A DNA stretch of 64,000 nucleotides from Steromphala cineraria (lineage: Eukaryota; Mollusca; Gastropoda; Trochida; Trochidae), in assembly GCA_916613615.1 (NCBI GenBank), contig OU744720.1:77279338-77343337 (forward strand). The letters are read 5' to 3'. Position numbers and translations under genes: made by a program. Position 1 is the first letter of the stretch, and each line of letters opens with the position of its first letter. The notes beneath the pieces were generated by a model, which had not been told where the DNA came from, did no database searches, and saw only the letters and a program-made list of their open reading frames with translations. Below, piece by piece: positions 38,701-49,845 of this stretch.

Positions 38701-40853
38701 TTCTTGCATAACTAGGATAACTGATACATGTAAACTAATATTAGGTGACCATAAAAACAATTTCGATGGCATATCATGCAACACGTTAGTCCTGATATAA
38801 CCAGGGTACAGCTGGGTTATCAGCATAGCAAAACATGTATACAGGAAACATTCTTAGGAGAGGAAATTAAAGGAAGCTTTTTTTAGATCAGGTTATGTAA
38901 AGAGTTAGAGCCAGAGTTGAATTCAAGGTTCTGAGCATGGCCTACCAGTAATGATATACCCTTCCAACTAATCTTCTTTCGCTTCAAAGATCTCTCAAAG
39001 ATTAATTAAATGATTAAAATTAAGTGCATTTTTGGCATATGTTTGCTTGTAAAGATATGCAAGTTAATGATTTGTTGACAGGTGTTGGAAAAGGTTTGGA
39101 ATGCCATGTTATTTCATTACATATGACTACTACGAGAACTTGTCACAAATGCAGCTTCTTACTCTTGAGCTAATCATTTGGTCAAGAGAACATATTGTAA
39201 ATCCACTAAAATATCATGATTGCTAGAATAAACACATAAGAGATAGGCAAAACTAGAGAAAATTATGTTATGTGAACTTGATGTTACTCAGCCAAAGCAA
39301 ATCATTTCCAAGGACACAGTTTTGTTATTTACTTACACAATATAATTACAGACTAATGACCTACTCAATTTATGTAGTGCCATAATAGCAAACTGTCTGG
39401 TCAGGGTTCTATATGTTGATATGAAATCATCTTATCGACCCTGTGTGAGATATAAAGTGAAGTCATTATTCAAAATTGTGACAGTTCTGACAATGGCTCT
39501 GAACGCTTCAGCTATTACACACACACAAATCATTCAAAGTGAAATGGATGAACAGAGCTTCGGAATCAGTTAAAACTTTTGATTCCTGAATGTCAACCAT
39601 TACAAAGTCGGATATACATATTTATCATCCAAAACTGTTTCACAGCAGATATCTTTTGTGGAAGATCAAGCGATATCTCCTCGGACAGTAGATTTTTAAC
39701 AATGCTCTGTAATCAGAAAATACAAACATAACACTAGTTTTATAACGATTCTGTGTTGATTTATGTAATTAACATAATAATATAGTAAATAATTATTATC
39801 ATTAATAGTAATATTCTTCAGATGAATTCAACTCCATTGTCATTGGCGGTATACTGTGTACAGTATTGTTGCTTACTCTGAACAAAGGTCATCCGTCTTG
39901 TGGAGTAGCTTTCTAAACTGATCGACTTAGCTGTCCTTAGATTAGAACCTTCGAGAGTGTGACTTATGTCACATTAGTTCGCATAATGTATTACTAGTAC
40001 GTCGTTAAGAATTGATGAAATTCATGTCGGAGCTGTTTAGTATATGCCTTCACTAGACAACTAACAAATTTAAGAAATGTTGAGGAACACAAGAAAGACT
40101 TGATATCATTTATTTTAATGCTGAATAATAGTTTGCGTAAAAAAAAATTATGAAAAGGGGTTGAATTCAAAATTTATTAAAAGTTTAAGCATAAATTCCT
40201 CTCAATGACTTCAAGCACAAATAAGTGGATTTCGATATTTCTTTCCTTAAATCCTTCAAATGTAAAATAAATGTCGTTAAAAAACAGAGGATGATTTCTA
40301 TTGAACTCTTTAGTCAATTTGTTGATGTATACGGGGGACCTCTCTTTGTTAGTGGAACGGATATTCTAAATATATGACGTTAGAAGACAGTACTTACATG
40401 TAACTCCAGTAAACATGCATACTAGTGATGACTTTCGAGGTATATTGCCACTGTCGATGCATTTTATTTACCTTGTTTTTTATTATCTCGTATCCCTAAA
40501 AAAACTGTAAAATCACATATGCTTTTTATTTCCCAGCGGTTGTTTTCAGTGAAGATTTAACTGAGCATTAAATATTACAAGCAATATATTATAGTTGCTC
40601 TATTACGATTTAACATACATTAATGTTAATCTTTAAAAATAAAAATTCTATTATTTGCGAACAACGAGTACTTGATATTTAAGAGAATTATGTATCCATG
40701 GAAAAGGTTGCTACAGGTTAAGCTAATTGCCTAGAACTTGTTATTATCAATGACTAATAGCCTGAAGAGGTTGTGTCTCAATGTCAGAAAATGTGTAGTT
40801 TTTTATAATAAGAAACGGATTACAAAATTAAGTTTTAAGTTGTAGACTACTGT

Positions 40854-41166
40854 ATTGATATAATGTAATGTAATGTAATGTAATGTAATGTAATGTATGT
40901 AATGTATGTAATGTATGTAATGTATGTATGTGTGTGTATATATGTGTACATGTGTGTATTTACATATATATATATATTCTTTTGTGTACTTGTACACGTG
41001 TTGTACGCACATGTACATGTAGATATTGAATGTCACTCTACTGTCATAACAATGTATGTTTTGCTTTTGTACTTTTGTTGTGATGCGTTATTTCAAATGT
41101 ATGTCATATGGGCCCATGGCCTTCTGACTTCTTGAAATAAAACAATATATATATATATTGATATAA
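40854..41166 (+). mobile_element. LINE 3' end with 10-bp TSD; microsatellite front
   Basis: The insert 40864-41156 lies between two copies of ATTGATATAA (40854-40863, 41157-41166). B2 has the site once (TGTATTGATATAAATTGC near 54147). The first third is a TGTAA/TGTATG microsatellite. The end reads ATATGGGCCCATGGCCT, GAAATAAA and then a TA run. The GGGCCxATGGCCT plus AAATAAA ending matches the LINE at 1151-2104, so both belong to related retrotransposons. The open frames here follow the repeat and are not genes. Confidence 0.88.
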
Positions 41167-41344
41167 ACTGCTGTATTGAAAATAGGTCATAAATTCAAAT
41201 TACAGAAGAAATCATTATTACTATAAACATACATGTATATGGTAACAGGAGCATCAATCTCATTAAAATAAGATCATAATTTTCTTCACTACGTTAAGCA
41301 GAAACAATTTCCTCACACGATAAAAAAGAACAGACTCGATTTTC

Positions 41345-41350
41345 TTTATT
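41345..41350 (-). terminator. Candidate polyadenylation signal
   Basis: AATAAA on the minus strand lies 84 bases beyond the stop codon of the last exon at 41434. The same signal is kept near 54329 in B2. A hexamer this common in AT-rich DNA is weak evidence alone, but the position fits. Confidence 0.35.
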
Positions 41351-41433
41351 ACAAAGTAAAATGCTTTTTCAGTATTATTTTGTTCCAGTTATTGACAAAT
41401 CAATTGAGACACTTTGTACCATCGCATGTTCTC

Positions 41434-41672
41434 TTAAGAGGGTGACAAATTATAGTTTTGCGAGCCTTGTTCATATCGAGTAGTGCTGCAGAGGCACTTC
41501 AAATTGTTCTCCAAGCTTTTTGCTGTATCAAGTTTAAACCAAATCGATTCTGACTGTAAGGTTACGCTGTACACCCACTGAACTGAACCGCTGTCCTTGT
41601 AATCCCACACTTCATCTGAGCTGCAGCCCACATATTTATGGGGTCTCAATTTTATCCTTGTAGTAACAGTTC
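41434..41672 (-). CDS. Exon c (last) of the three-exon candidate
   Basis: The acceptor CTCTATTTTTTAG is followed by two bases completing a Gly codon, then 78 codons and TAA. Related sequence occurs in B2 (54400-54656), U4 (35475-35610) and U2 (23450-23665); only this copy is open throughout. The stop position is shared with U4. Four genomic copies with a conserved peptide core make this the best supported coding exon in the window. Confidence 0.5.
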
Positions 41673-44600
41673 CTAAAAAATAGAGTTACTGAAAGATGTA
41701 ACTTCATCCTTGGATTCTTGTTTGGTATTATATATTCAGTATTTGGCACACTATCTACGAATTGTTGAGATATTTTCAAGAGAGAAACCTCCCTTCTGAA
41801 TTTAAATCTTTCTAATGGGGAACATTTAGGTAATTGCGTCAGGCATAATTATAAATTATAAATACATTAAAGGGGCAGTAGCACGTTTTTAGGGGGAATA
41901 TAAGGTGATTTTATGTGAATCTTCATACTTTATTCTCTGACTATGGATGATTGGCTTGTGTAATGAGATTTTTGACACTATCAAAATAATACATTTAGCA
42001 TGTATGTACAATAAACAGTGAAAAATTTAAAATATAAAATTATCAAAAAATGTGCTACTGCCCCCACAAATTTAGGTATAACATAAATATTCCTTTTTTC
42101 ACAACATTCTCCTAATTATGAGCAAAAAGGAGCATCTAGGAACCACTGAATTTCCTAAGTACAAAATATTACCCATCTAGCTTCGCATGTAACTGTCGTT
42201 CTGTCGTAACTGTTGTTTTGTCAGGAATGGTTTTAGCGTTTGCAAGTTTTGTTATGATCAAGCTATTTATTAGTCAATGTAGTGACTGTATTCTTGTGAT
42301 GTTTTTGCCTAGAGCAAGGATTAACCTTCTTCAATGCAGCTTTATCCTAAGAATTCATTTCCTGTCATTTTCAGAACCTGATTCGCCAGTGTCAATAACA
42401 AAATCAGGTGCTTCACTGACTAATGATATTAAAAATTAATACGATTGTGGCCAAAAGCAATTATAGAATCCTGTGACATGCTTTTAAAATCGACATTTAG
42501 AATGTTCTTTTGGCTGACAATATCAATGTTTCATTAAATTATAACGCATCAAACAATGAATAAGGTAATCTTCATCATGCAATATACGTTTAATGATTTG
42601 GAAATTAGTTTAGCTTCAGCATACACATGCTTTTATACTAATGAGGATAAAAATGCTAAGCGCCTTGAGCAACCACAAGTGGTTGGATATGCGCGCTATA
42701 TAAATATCCATATAATAATAAACAATTGAGAAGACTCACCTCTATGTACATGTATTGTACATCACGGATGACCGGATGAATTCATTAGTAGTGTTATGGT
42801 ATTGCTTGTTTATAGATTTTAACTCGTGTACAAAGAAAGTTATACCTTTTTAACTTAAATCATGAACAATGTTTTATGTGAATATTAATTATCATATTTA
42901 AGCCATTCATTACTAATTTTGTATATCATAAATTAACAATTTGGCATCCATTTAAGAAAAAAGTAAGAATCTCATGTCTTTGCATGTGGTGCAAAGTCAT
43001 GTGACACAAAGTTCAACAAAAACACATTATCAATCGCAATCATCTCCACTGTGGAAAAACCCCACCTACAAATCATTAAAGTCAGACAACAAAATCACAA
43101 GTAACTACTCAAAATTGACAAAGACATCTATTGAAATATTCTTTTCACAATTCTGACAAGATGGGTAGATTTTGGACAAGCCGAAAACAGCAGTTTTTTA
43201 TTTGTACAGTATAAAGCCTGATATCCTTTTGGATAAATCCGTCGTTAACACTATCTCTATGTGACGTCATGAACGTCAACTGTTATTGGTCTGTATTGCG
43301 TTGTATACATAAGTACTTTTATCAATACATTTTTATTAATTGCAAATGCTTAATTGCAGGAAAACCTGAAGATAAAACACGATTGTAAAGGTCATACGGT
43401 TTGCCACTGATTGAATAAGCATTAGTCTTTCCAAAACCACATGCTTGAGTCAAACTTGATCCTTCAATTTTGGATCAAGTTACGATTTAGGTTAAACAGG
43501 AATACTGAACAAGCCATATCATGACGTCACACCATCTTTCGAATTGTCAATCATTTCAATTGTCAAATTAAAATGGATGGTAATGGATTCCCATGTCATT
43601 ACACTCGTTTTAAGAAAGTTGGGCTCTCATGTAAAATATTTTTCAAAGTTCAGGATTTCATAAGAGTAAAACTAATCCAAATTGCAGTCTTATTGGTTAT
43701 GTCAAACAACAGTGTCCGTGTTTCAATGTGTTTGAGATTGTTGGTTTACTAAACATATTTTGATTCAAACTCTACCTGTTTTCGTTATTCAATGTCATGT
43801 CTTTTGCCGATGAGTTTATATTGCAAGGATATCAAACCTTTGTCGCACATATAGCTTTGTTGTCGAAGAACGGGAGTAAATATATCATGGCAACATATCT
43901 CAAACCATGACACCAGTGACCTACATCTACGGGAGCGGTAATAGCATAGGTGAGTGATGAATTGTTTAAAATTCGCGATGATTGAACATTGTCATGGATC
44001 TCACAAAATTATGGAAAATTCGCGTAACTGATGCAGTCCCATCAAAATGCAACATAGCAACGGAAACACCACTTGCGCGAGAGTAATTATTGACATCTTC
44101 TTTAATACAGTGATAATATATCCGAGAAAACTTGAAAAAAGTATCCTTAAGAAACATTTCAGGAGATATGAGCATTAAAGCACACTGTCACTTTGTTAAT
44201 ACATAGCATATGTATTTTAATTATAAACCTTTTGACATCATCGAAGCAATCAGATGACTTAAGAAAGTTGGAAAGTTGAAAGTCAAGATACTAATGTACA
44301 TGTCCAAAATGTGTAGTGAAAATGTGATAGAATAGCAGAACGAAATTGAACTTATTTAATGTAAACTCATGGGCAAAAGAAACGCTGGGTATTTTCAAAC
44401 GAAGGATAAACAAATTATGTATGCCATGTAAATTCGATTTCGAATGTGTTTCATAAAAACAGTATTTGGAGAATTATTGTTCATAATTTTAACCATGATG
44501 GCAGGAAGCGTTTTGTACTGTGGTTGTCTAAACACTGTTGGGGTGCTATCATTGCTGTTATCAGGTACTTTTTTGTTAATAATTATTTTGAAATTAAGTT

Positions 44601-46132
44601 TGAATTTCGGAAATGTATATCAGAAGTTTATTTGAGATACTGTTAATGAAAAACATCCACTTCGACTTTTCTGCATTGATATGTTTTCGCGTTATAACGT
44701 CTATAAATATGCAAAAATGACCAATTTGGCTCTCCAATCTCGCTTATTTAAGGAGATAGCAAATTGATGATTTTTTGACACGCTTTCTAAGGCGCCATGC
44801 AAAAACATCAACACAAAATGATTCAAACAAGGCAAACATAGTTGAGTTGACTTCTAAGGAAACTTTGCCACTCTGCTTCATTCACATTTATCTTACATGG
44901 AATAAAATATCCTGACATTTATGTTACCAGCGTTTCTTTTGCCCGTGAGTTTATATGATATTGTTTAAAAGCTGCAACGAAAAAACCCAGACACTTCAAA
45001 AATGTTTAAGATACTATTAGAATCTGATTTACCTACATTAACGAGCACGGAAGTACCAATCCCACTGACAAAAGGAATAACTGGAATATAATTTGACTAA
45101 GTTGTTTTCGTCCAAGTCAGCATGTGGTAAATGGTCTACAAATGCTCACCTGAATAAGACATTTCTCTTTTTGTTTTCAAGTATAAAGAGTTCCAGTATC
45201 TTGTAATAGGATTAACTTAGCGTACTCTCAGAAAAACAACATGACTAATGGCTATTCCGTGATAGCTCAATCCATATCAACAATTGAATCAGCACGACTA
45301 AACACAACGACAAAGGTTCTAGCAGATAGATTCCCTCCAAGACATTCGATGATTTTTGCAAGATACGTTAATAGTCCCGTGGTAAAGCGACATTACGATA
45401 TTTTAAATAACTTTAGTCTCTATGTAAACAATTTTTTGAATTAAACAATTTCTGACAAAAGTGTGCCAGCCTTGGGATAAATTTAATTCAATTTTCAATT
45501 ACATTGACTTGCGTCGAGAATATTGTCGAATGAATTGAGCTTGTTAAAACATCTATGTTTACTTTGTTTAGGAAAATATGAAGTAAATGTGAATTTCATT
45601 TCTGATGACCTTGGTTCTATCAATGTAATCTATATTTGAAAGCATGTTCTTAATGAGGCTTTGAATTTATTTGACTTGTTTTCGCAAATTAATTTCAAAA
45701 ACAAAAAGACGCTTTTCACAAAAATACAAATCAATTTCGCAAAAGTTTCAAATTTAATGGCGTGACTATTTCGAAAGCGCTTAACGCATCCGATACTGTA
45801 ATCACCTCTGACTTCCATTTCGTTTTCATGTTGCTATAATGCTGTTACTTCTACCGCGATATGAGTTCTCTCGGTGGTTTCTTCTCCAACTGAAAACAGT
45901 TTATATGGTGAGTTATCAGTTGGAACAGAAAATAACCTACATCCTTTTCATTGCGCTTAAGGAAAGCGGTGGTCATGTTGCTTGACCCTAGTTTCTGATA
46001 AGGAAATATTCATCTGAGGACATATGATAGCGGAGATAACTTACGACAGAACATGCAACTATAAACGCTGTCTTCAGACCGTGATGGGCCACGTCCGATG
46101 GATCGTGTTCGTTTTCCAATGTTATAAAACAT
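41434..46132 (-). CDS. Predicted three-exon gene, small membrane protein of unknown family
   Basis: Exons are 46132-46045 (88 nt), 45080-45033 (48 nt) and 41672-41434 (239 nt). Together they make 375 nt, 124 codons plus TAA. The ATG has A at -3 and an in-frame TGA upstream. Junctions are TGTC|GTAAGT, ATTCCAG|TTAT, TGTAG|GTAAAT and TTTTTTAG|GAAC, and the phases (1, then 1) join without a break. Residues 1-23 are basic (MFYNIGKRTRSIGRG). About 24-45 (CMFCLIPFVSGIGTSVLVNV) is a likely membrane segment. The rest is a Cys/Trp-bearing tail with KYVGC, EVWDYKD and ESIWFKL. I recognise no family. The B2 copy is decayed, so B1 could be the surviving gene or just less worn. More 5' exons are possible. 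Confidence 0.38.
41867..42065 (+). mobile_element. TTAA MITE, internally deleted copy in B1
   Basis: Starts AGGGGCAGTAGCACG after TTAA (41867-41870) and ends GTGCTACTGCCCC. About 160 internal bases are missing at a GATTTTATGTGAATC junction. B2 is empty (ACATTAAGACCACAAATTT near 54863). The 3' TTAA and a few flank bases were lost, so the duplication is one-sided. Confidence 0.85.
42645..42722 (+). mobile_element. SINE/LINE tail, GCGC-TATAAATATCC type
   Basis: AAGCGCCTTGAGCAACC, CAAGTGGTTGGATATGCG and CGCTATATAAATATCC are followed by an ATAATAATA tail. This is a retroposon 3' end related to those at 4457 and 28635. The surrounding part of B1 (42494-42770) does not align with B2, so the true 5' border is not visible. 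Confidence 0.6.
43966..44115 (-). other. Open block shared with 63845-63970
   Basis: On the minus strand both copies keep one frame open, opening with KEDVNN and later SVTR. A second frame here starts MSIITLAQVVFPLLC and looks like a signal peptide, but that frame has a stop at codon 2 in the other copy. The element sits in the second intron of the three-exon candidate, and B2 lacks it at the matching place (56095). Function unknown. Confidence 0.3.
44362..44953 (+). mobile_element. TA-flanked non-autonomous DNA transposon, copy 2 (588 bp)
   Basis: Element 44364-44951 has terminal inverted repeats AACTCATGGGCAAAAGAAAC against its complement, one mismatch in about 25. TA is at 44362-44363 and 44952-44953. 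B2 has the uninterrupted site ATTTAATGTATATGATATTG (56338-56357), so insertion followed the B duplication or was lost cleanly. Interior open frames are not transposase-like. Confidence 0.95.
45033..45080 (-). CDS. Exon b (48 nt) of the three-exon candidate
   Basis: Minus strand, bounded by TATATTCCAG and GTAAAT. It encodes IPFVSGIGTSVLVNV plus split codons at both ends. The same 48 bases with both splice signals are kept in B2 at 56426-56473. Such a short exon would not be called alone; the phase fit with its neighbours is the support. Confidence 0.4.
   Translation of the reverse strand, partial: LFLLSVGLVLPCSLM
46045..46132 (-). CDS. Exon a (first) of the three-exon candidate
   Basis: ATG at 46132-46130 in AAAATGT context, 29 codons plus one base, then a perfect donor GTAAGT. 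The donor and ATG are kept in B2 (57534-57621), but the frame there has TGA at codon 17. The plus strand is also open here in both copies, so strand assignment rests on the splice signals and phase. Confidence 0.38.
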
Positions 46133-47031
46133 TTTCGGAACACGATCGATTCAGATCTCTGTTATTGTTTTTAGACGTGTTTCTCAGGGTTTTCAGACAC
46201 CTCGATTTCTAATTAATCATTCCCACACGCTTCTGAAAACGATCCTTTGATTCTCATACGTTATGTGTCAGATCAGCTACATAAGAAATACAAAGTGGAG
46301 GAGAAATCGTTACACTCTTGAAACGTATACTTTATGGAGGTGAAGTATGACTTTTTTTGAAGATCTGTAAAAATGCTCACAATTTATCTAAAAATTAAGT
46401 TCAGTATTTCTGGTAAAAGTTCATTCATCTCCCGCAGAATTGAAGTGGTTCAAGTCATTGGTCTTACGTTTTATGTATACTTCAAAGAAGTTCGTCGTAA
46501 TCTATGAGTCGGAAAAAAGCAGCAATTTTGACTTCACAGTATAGTCACATATACATCGTACATTCAGGCATAAAGACATGCATCTACATATAGAGACATT
46601 GACGTGTGAACTCAGAACTTTAAAAAGAATACAAATAACTAAATGAGAACTAATAAGAGATTATGTACATAGAAAAATGGAAATTACGGTTATGAGTGGG
46701 TCATGTATCTGTTATACCATGAGGAGATTTCTACCGAAGTATATGTGTAAATAATAGATTAGAGATACATGTACAAGTCTTTGAGACATTATGATCACTA
46801 ATCACATACTATTTCCGTCCTGCAAAGCTACTTCTTCGATTCATCGCAGAAGAAACTGAAAGTACATTGTGTGATAGCTGACATTAGAAAAAGTACATTG
46901 TCGTCCTTGTTTGTCATACGATACCATGTACCACCATTCTTAGGTTAAGATGAACAAAGATCCGATTGAATAATGATAATAATGAAAATACTTATATCGA
47001 ATCTCCTTTCAAATGCTTTACAATCTTATGA

Positions 47032-47395
47032 TTAAAGGGACAGTAGCACGTTTTACGGGGGAATATAAGGTGATGTCAGGAAAATGAAAATCAATGGTTC
47101 CTATTGAAAGACAATGTATTTAAACTAAATGAAGCAGTACTAATTCAAATACATAATGTAAAGTTTAGCCATGCGATTCCTTTTTTCTAACACAAAATGA
47201 GTTAAAGGTGCTCACACAAATTGGCCGCCAATGAATTTTATGTGAATCTTTATACTTTGTCCTCTAACTATGAATGATTGATTTGTGTCATGATATGTTT
47301 GACACTATCAAAGTGATACATTTAGCATTAACGTACAATTATCAGTGAAAAAAAATGAAATATAAAATTTTCAAAAACGTGCTTCTGCCCCTTAA
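47032..47395 (+). mobile_element. TTAA MITE, full copy in B1 (356 bp)
   Basis: Element 47036-47391 with ends AGGGACAGTAGCACG and CGTGCTTCTGCCCC, TTAA on both sides. The B2 counterpart at 58564 has the same site, so insertion is older than the B duplication. The interior has the family blocks GGGGGAATATAAGGTGATG and GGCCGCCAATG. Confidence 0.93.
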
Positions 47396-47999
47396 GGTAT
47401 CATAGGTTTCAACTGAAAACTGCTTCAGCACATTTCGATGTTCAGTGGTTCATTAATTTGGAGATTCGTTGATTGAATAGACTTTCCTTTTATCTCTAAC
47501 TCTCTAACTCTTTGCGTTGTTTAATAAGAATCATTTGGTTTAAACATTTCGGTTTTAATTTCATATATTAGGTAAAAAAAGAAACTATATTCAGCGGTTT
47601 TCAGATCTGAAATTTTACACGATGAAGAGCCTAAATGGAAAGACAAACAAAGTATGTGTGGCAAATACCGCCATATCAGATTGTTTTTCAGTTCGTCAGT
47701 GCATGTTTCAGGAGGAGAAACCACACACGGGGTTAAATAAATTTCCCAGCCTTAATATCGGGTATATGTATGACCTACATTTGCCTTAACCATAGTCTGA
47801 ATAGCCAAAATATTCTTCTTTGTAAAAGGGAGATAGAACAATGTTTCAGATCTAATTGTCAGTATTCATTGATTTCAAGTAATGACAGAGTAGTGTTGGT
47901 GCAGGTGCAGATAACGTGGTAGTAAATTCTAATGCATGATGTGTAGGATTTCCTATGGATTTGCATAAAAAGTTCAATTTGCATTGGCAATGAAACCTT

Positions 48000-48280
48000 A
48001 GTCAAATCCATTCTGTCTCAGGGTACAAACGTTACGCTAACTCCACTAATCTGTACCCTGAAGCTGTACCAGAGGCTAGATTCACTCGCGCGGCCCGACT
48101 TAGAATATAGCCAATCAAATCATTTTCTCGTTGAATTTTTATCGAGAAGGTGGCGAGAAAATGATTTGATTGGCTCTGCCCCAAGTCGGGCAGCGCGGGC
48201 GAATCTAGCTTCTGAGCCCAGGGTACAGATTAGTGGAGTTAGCGTAATGTTCGTACTCTGGAGACAGGATGAGTCAAATC
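48000..48280. mobile_element. 263-bp foldback element with perfect 9-bp TSD
   Basis: Element 48009-48271 is flanked by AGTCAAATC at 48000-48008 and 48272-48280. Nearly the whole element is an inverted repeat: CATTCTGTCTC against GAGACAGGATG at the edges, then GGTACA, TAACTCCACTAATCTGTACCC, GCTAGATTCxC, GCGCGGCCCGACTT and CAATCAAATCATTTTCTCG, each with its complement. It is GC-richer than its surroundings. B2 has an empty site (GAAAATCAAATCATTTT near 60093). The 9-bp TSD matches the 91-bp elements. Confidence 0.95.
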
Positions 48281-49070
48281 ATTTTATTAACCATACTTCT
48301 ATTTCTTAACCTTTTTGGAATTTTAAATGCACACTTTTTTTCTTGATGTTTATGAAAGCAGAAAATGTTTATGACTCTGATGATTAAATTATCAAAAGGA
48401 TATTTTGACACATTTTAAAGCAAAATAAAAGAACTTAAAGAAGTTCACATGACCTGTTGACGTAGATACCAGAGGCCCATATTCAGTATTTAATGAATCA
48501 AGTAGAACATCAAACGCTCAATAAATGCATCTAAATAAAACCTCCAATTGTTTTTTACCTTTGCTGTATTTGATGTATGACACTTGAATGTGAATGTTAG
48601 TCTCATCTTAAGATTGAAACGATTTGTAACATGTGTAGTGATAAGTACTACCTTAAGTTTAATAGGTTTTATAGGTTAAATTCGCGATCAATAATCAAAC
48701 TGAACTTTTCAACTCAAAGTAAAAACAGTTAGCAACCACGAAACATTGTTGATTACAACTTCTTTATTATGAAAGAAAACCCAAGACGTTTTTCATACTG
48801 TTTGCATACTGTTTGTTGAATGTATGAACAACCAAACTTACCAAATATACATGTGTATTTGTTACCATTATTTGTTATTTACCTTTAAATATTTTTATCG
48901 CCATACATAACTCAGTCATAAGATTCTAGAAAGCAGCTTGAAAAGAATATTTTGCTAACATCTATACCCCTTTTTCAGGGGATTCATTAAAAGGCTTTCG
49001 TCAGATTAAAATCCGCTTCTGCATTGTCGATTATAGGACTATATTATTATATAACATCTTTACCCCCTTT

Positions 49071-49196
49071 TAGTCAGGTGGCTAATTGAAATGATCGTTA
49101 CATGATGGATTAAAGTATGAAATTTGGCACAATGATTGAAAATACACTCCTTATCAACAATTAGCACACAAAAATCTGCAGTTAGCCACCTGACTA
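49071..49196. mobile_element. Short foldback (TAGTCAGGTGGC ends) within a local duplication
   Basis: TAGTCAGGTGGCTAA and its complement TTAGCCACCTGACTA bound about 125 bases. In B1 the flanking text (TTTTCAGGGGATTCATTAAAA) occurs twice, at 48975 without the element and at 49197 after it, giving an internal empty site. B2 has only the occupied version (60798-60924). This suggests an intra-copy duplication or gene conversion in B1. Confidence 0.75.
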
Positions 49197-49845
49197 TTTT
49201 CAGGGGATTCATTAAAAGGCTTTCGTCAGACTAAAATTCGCTTCTGCATTGTCGATTATAAGACTATATTTTTTAATAGAAAACTGGCACATATATATTC
49301 ATCATTTTTGGGATAAATAAGTAATAAATCCAACCAACAAGTCATGTCAAAAGTATGTCTCTTTAATGACAAGACTATCCAGTATCCAGTCCACCTCTCG
49401 TCGCTTTCAATAACAGAAAATGATCATCGTTGCATTTTGGGGAAAACAAGGCTATTAACATACGCACATATCTCCCAAACATCCGCTCATTCAGACTATT
49501 TCTGATATACTGACGTTTGAATGGATTAAAGACTCATTGATATAGCACGAAAATAGTCTGTGAATAAACCTAGAATTCTTGAACGAAATTATTTAGTCTT
49601 CATTGACCGGGAGTGTCTGAGACGTATTGATTATATCGTCCTGTTGTGTTATATTCCATTCAACGACGAGTCACTGTAAAGGATTATCACATTCAGTCAG
49701 CCCGTCATGATGTAAGTATTGATCATAAGAGCTCAGCACCATACTGCGTCACAACAGTGGACTAGATTGCAAGTACTTCGCCTTCTTGGATGTATGCCAT
49801 GGAGATCAGATTGATTACAGTGGCTTCTTGGAGTCCTGACCTATC

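Larger units (their letters stand above)
35690..41870 (+). repeat. U5, last copy of the dispersed tandem unit
   Basis: It starts near AACATCTAAAACCTACAATTG (35746), matching U3 at 24490, and contains the usual landmarks (ACATTGAGGTACGTTCT near 36328; CAACTTCATAAAGGTCAAC near 37048). It ends with the only intact copy of exon c. Its last third is also the beginning of the younger B1 duplicate. Confidence 0.72.

Noticed and set aside
40803..41135. Overlapping 77- and 80-codon frames with Tyr/Val or His/Tyr repeats
   Set aside because: They are translations of the TGTAA/TGTATG microsatellite and of the LINE tail.
43966..44115. Possible signal-peptide exon starting MSIITLAQVVFPLL
   Set aside because: In the related copy at 63845-63970 the same frame has a stop at codon 2 and another further on, and no donor site follows.
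45241..45444. Plus-strand 67-codon frame conserved in B2
   Set aside because: There is a CTCTCAG before it and the frame is open in both copies, but most differences are non-synonymous and no partner exon was found. Too weak to call.
46024..46212. Plus-strand 62-codon frame, open also in B2 (57513-57731)
   Set aside because: It overlaps exon a of the minus-strand candidate. Amino-acid differences between copies are about equal for both strands, and only the minus strand offers splice signals in phase.
47690..47790. TTGTTTTTCAG acceptor followed by a 32-codon frame open in B1 and B2
   Set aside because: At this divergence a 32-codon frame open in both copies is not surprising, and no donor or partner exon supports it.
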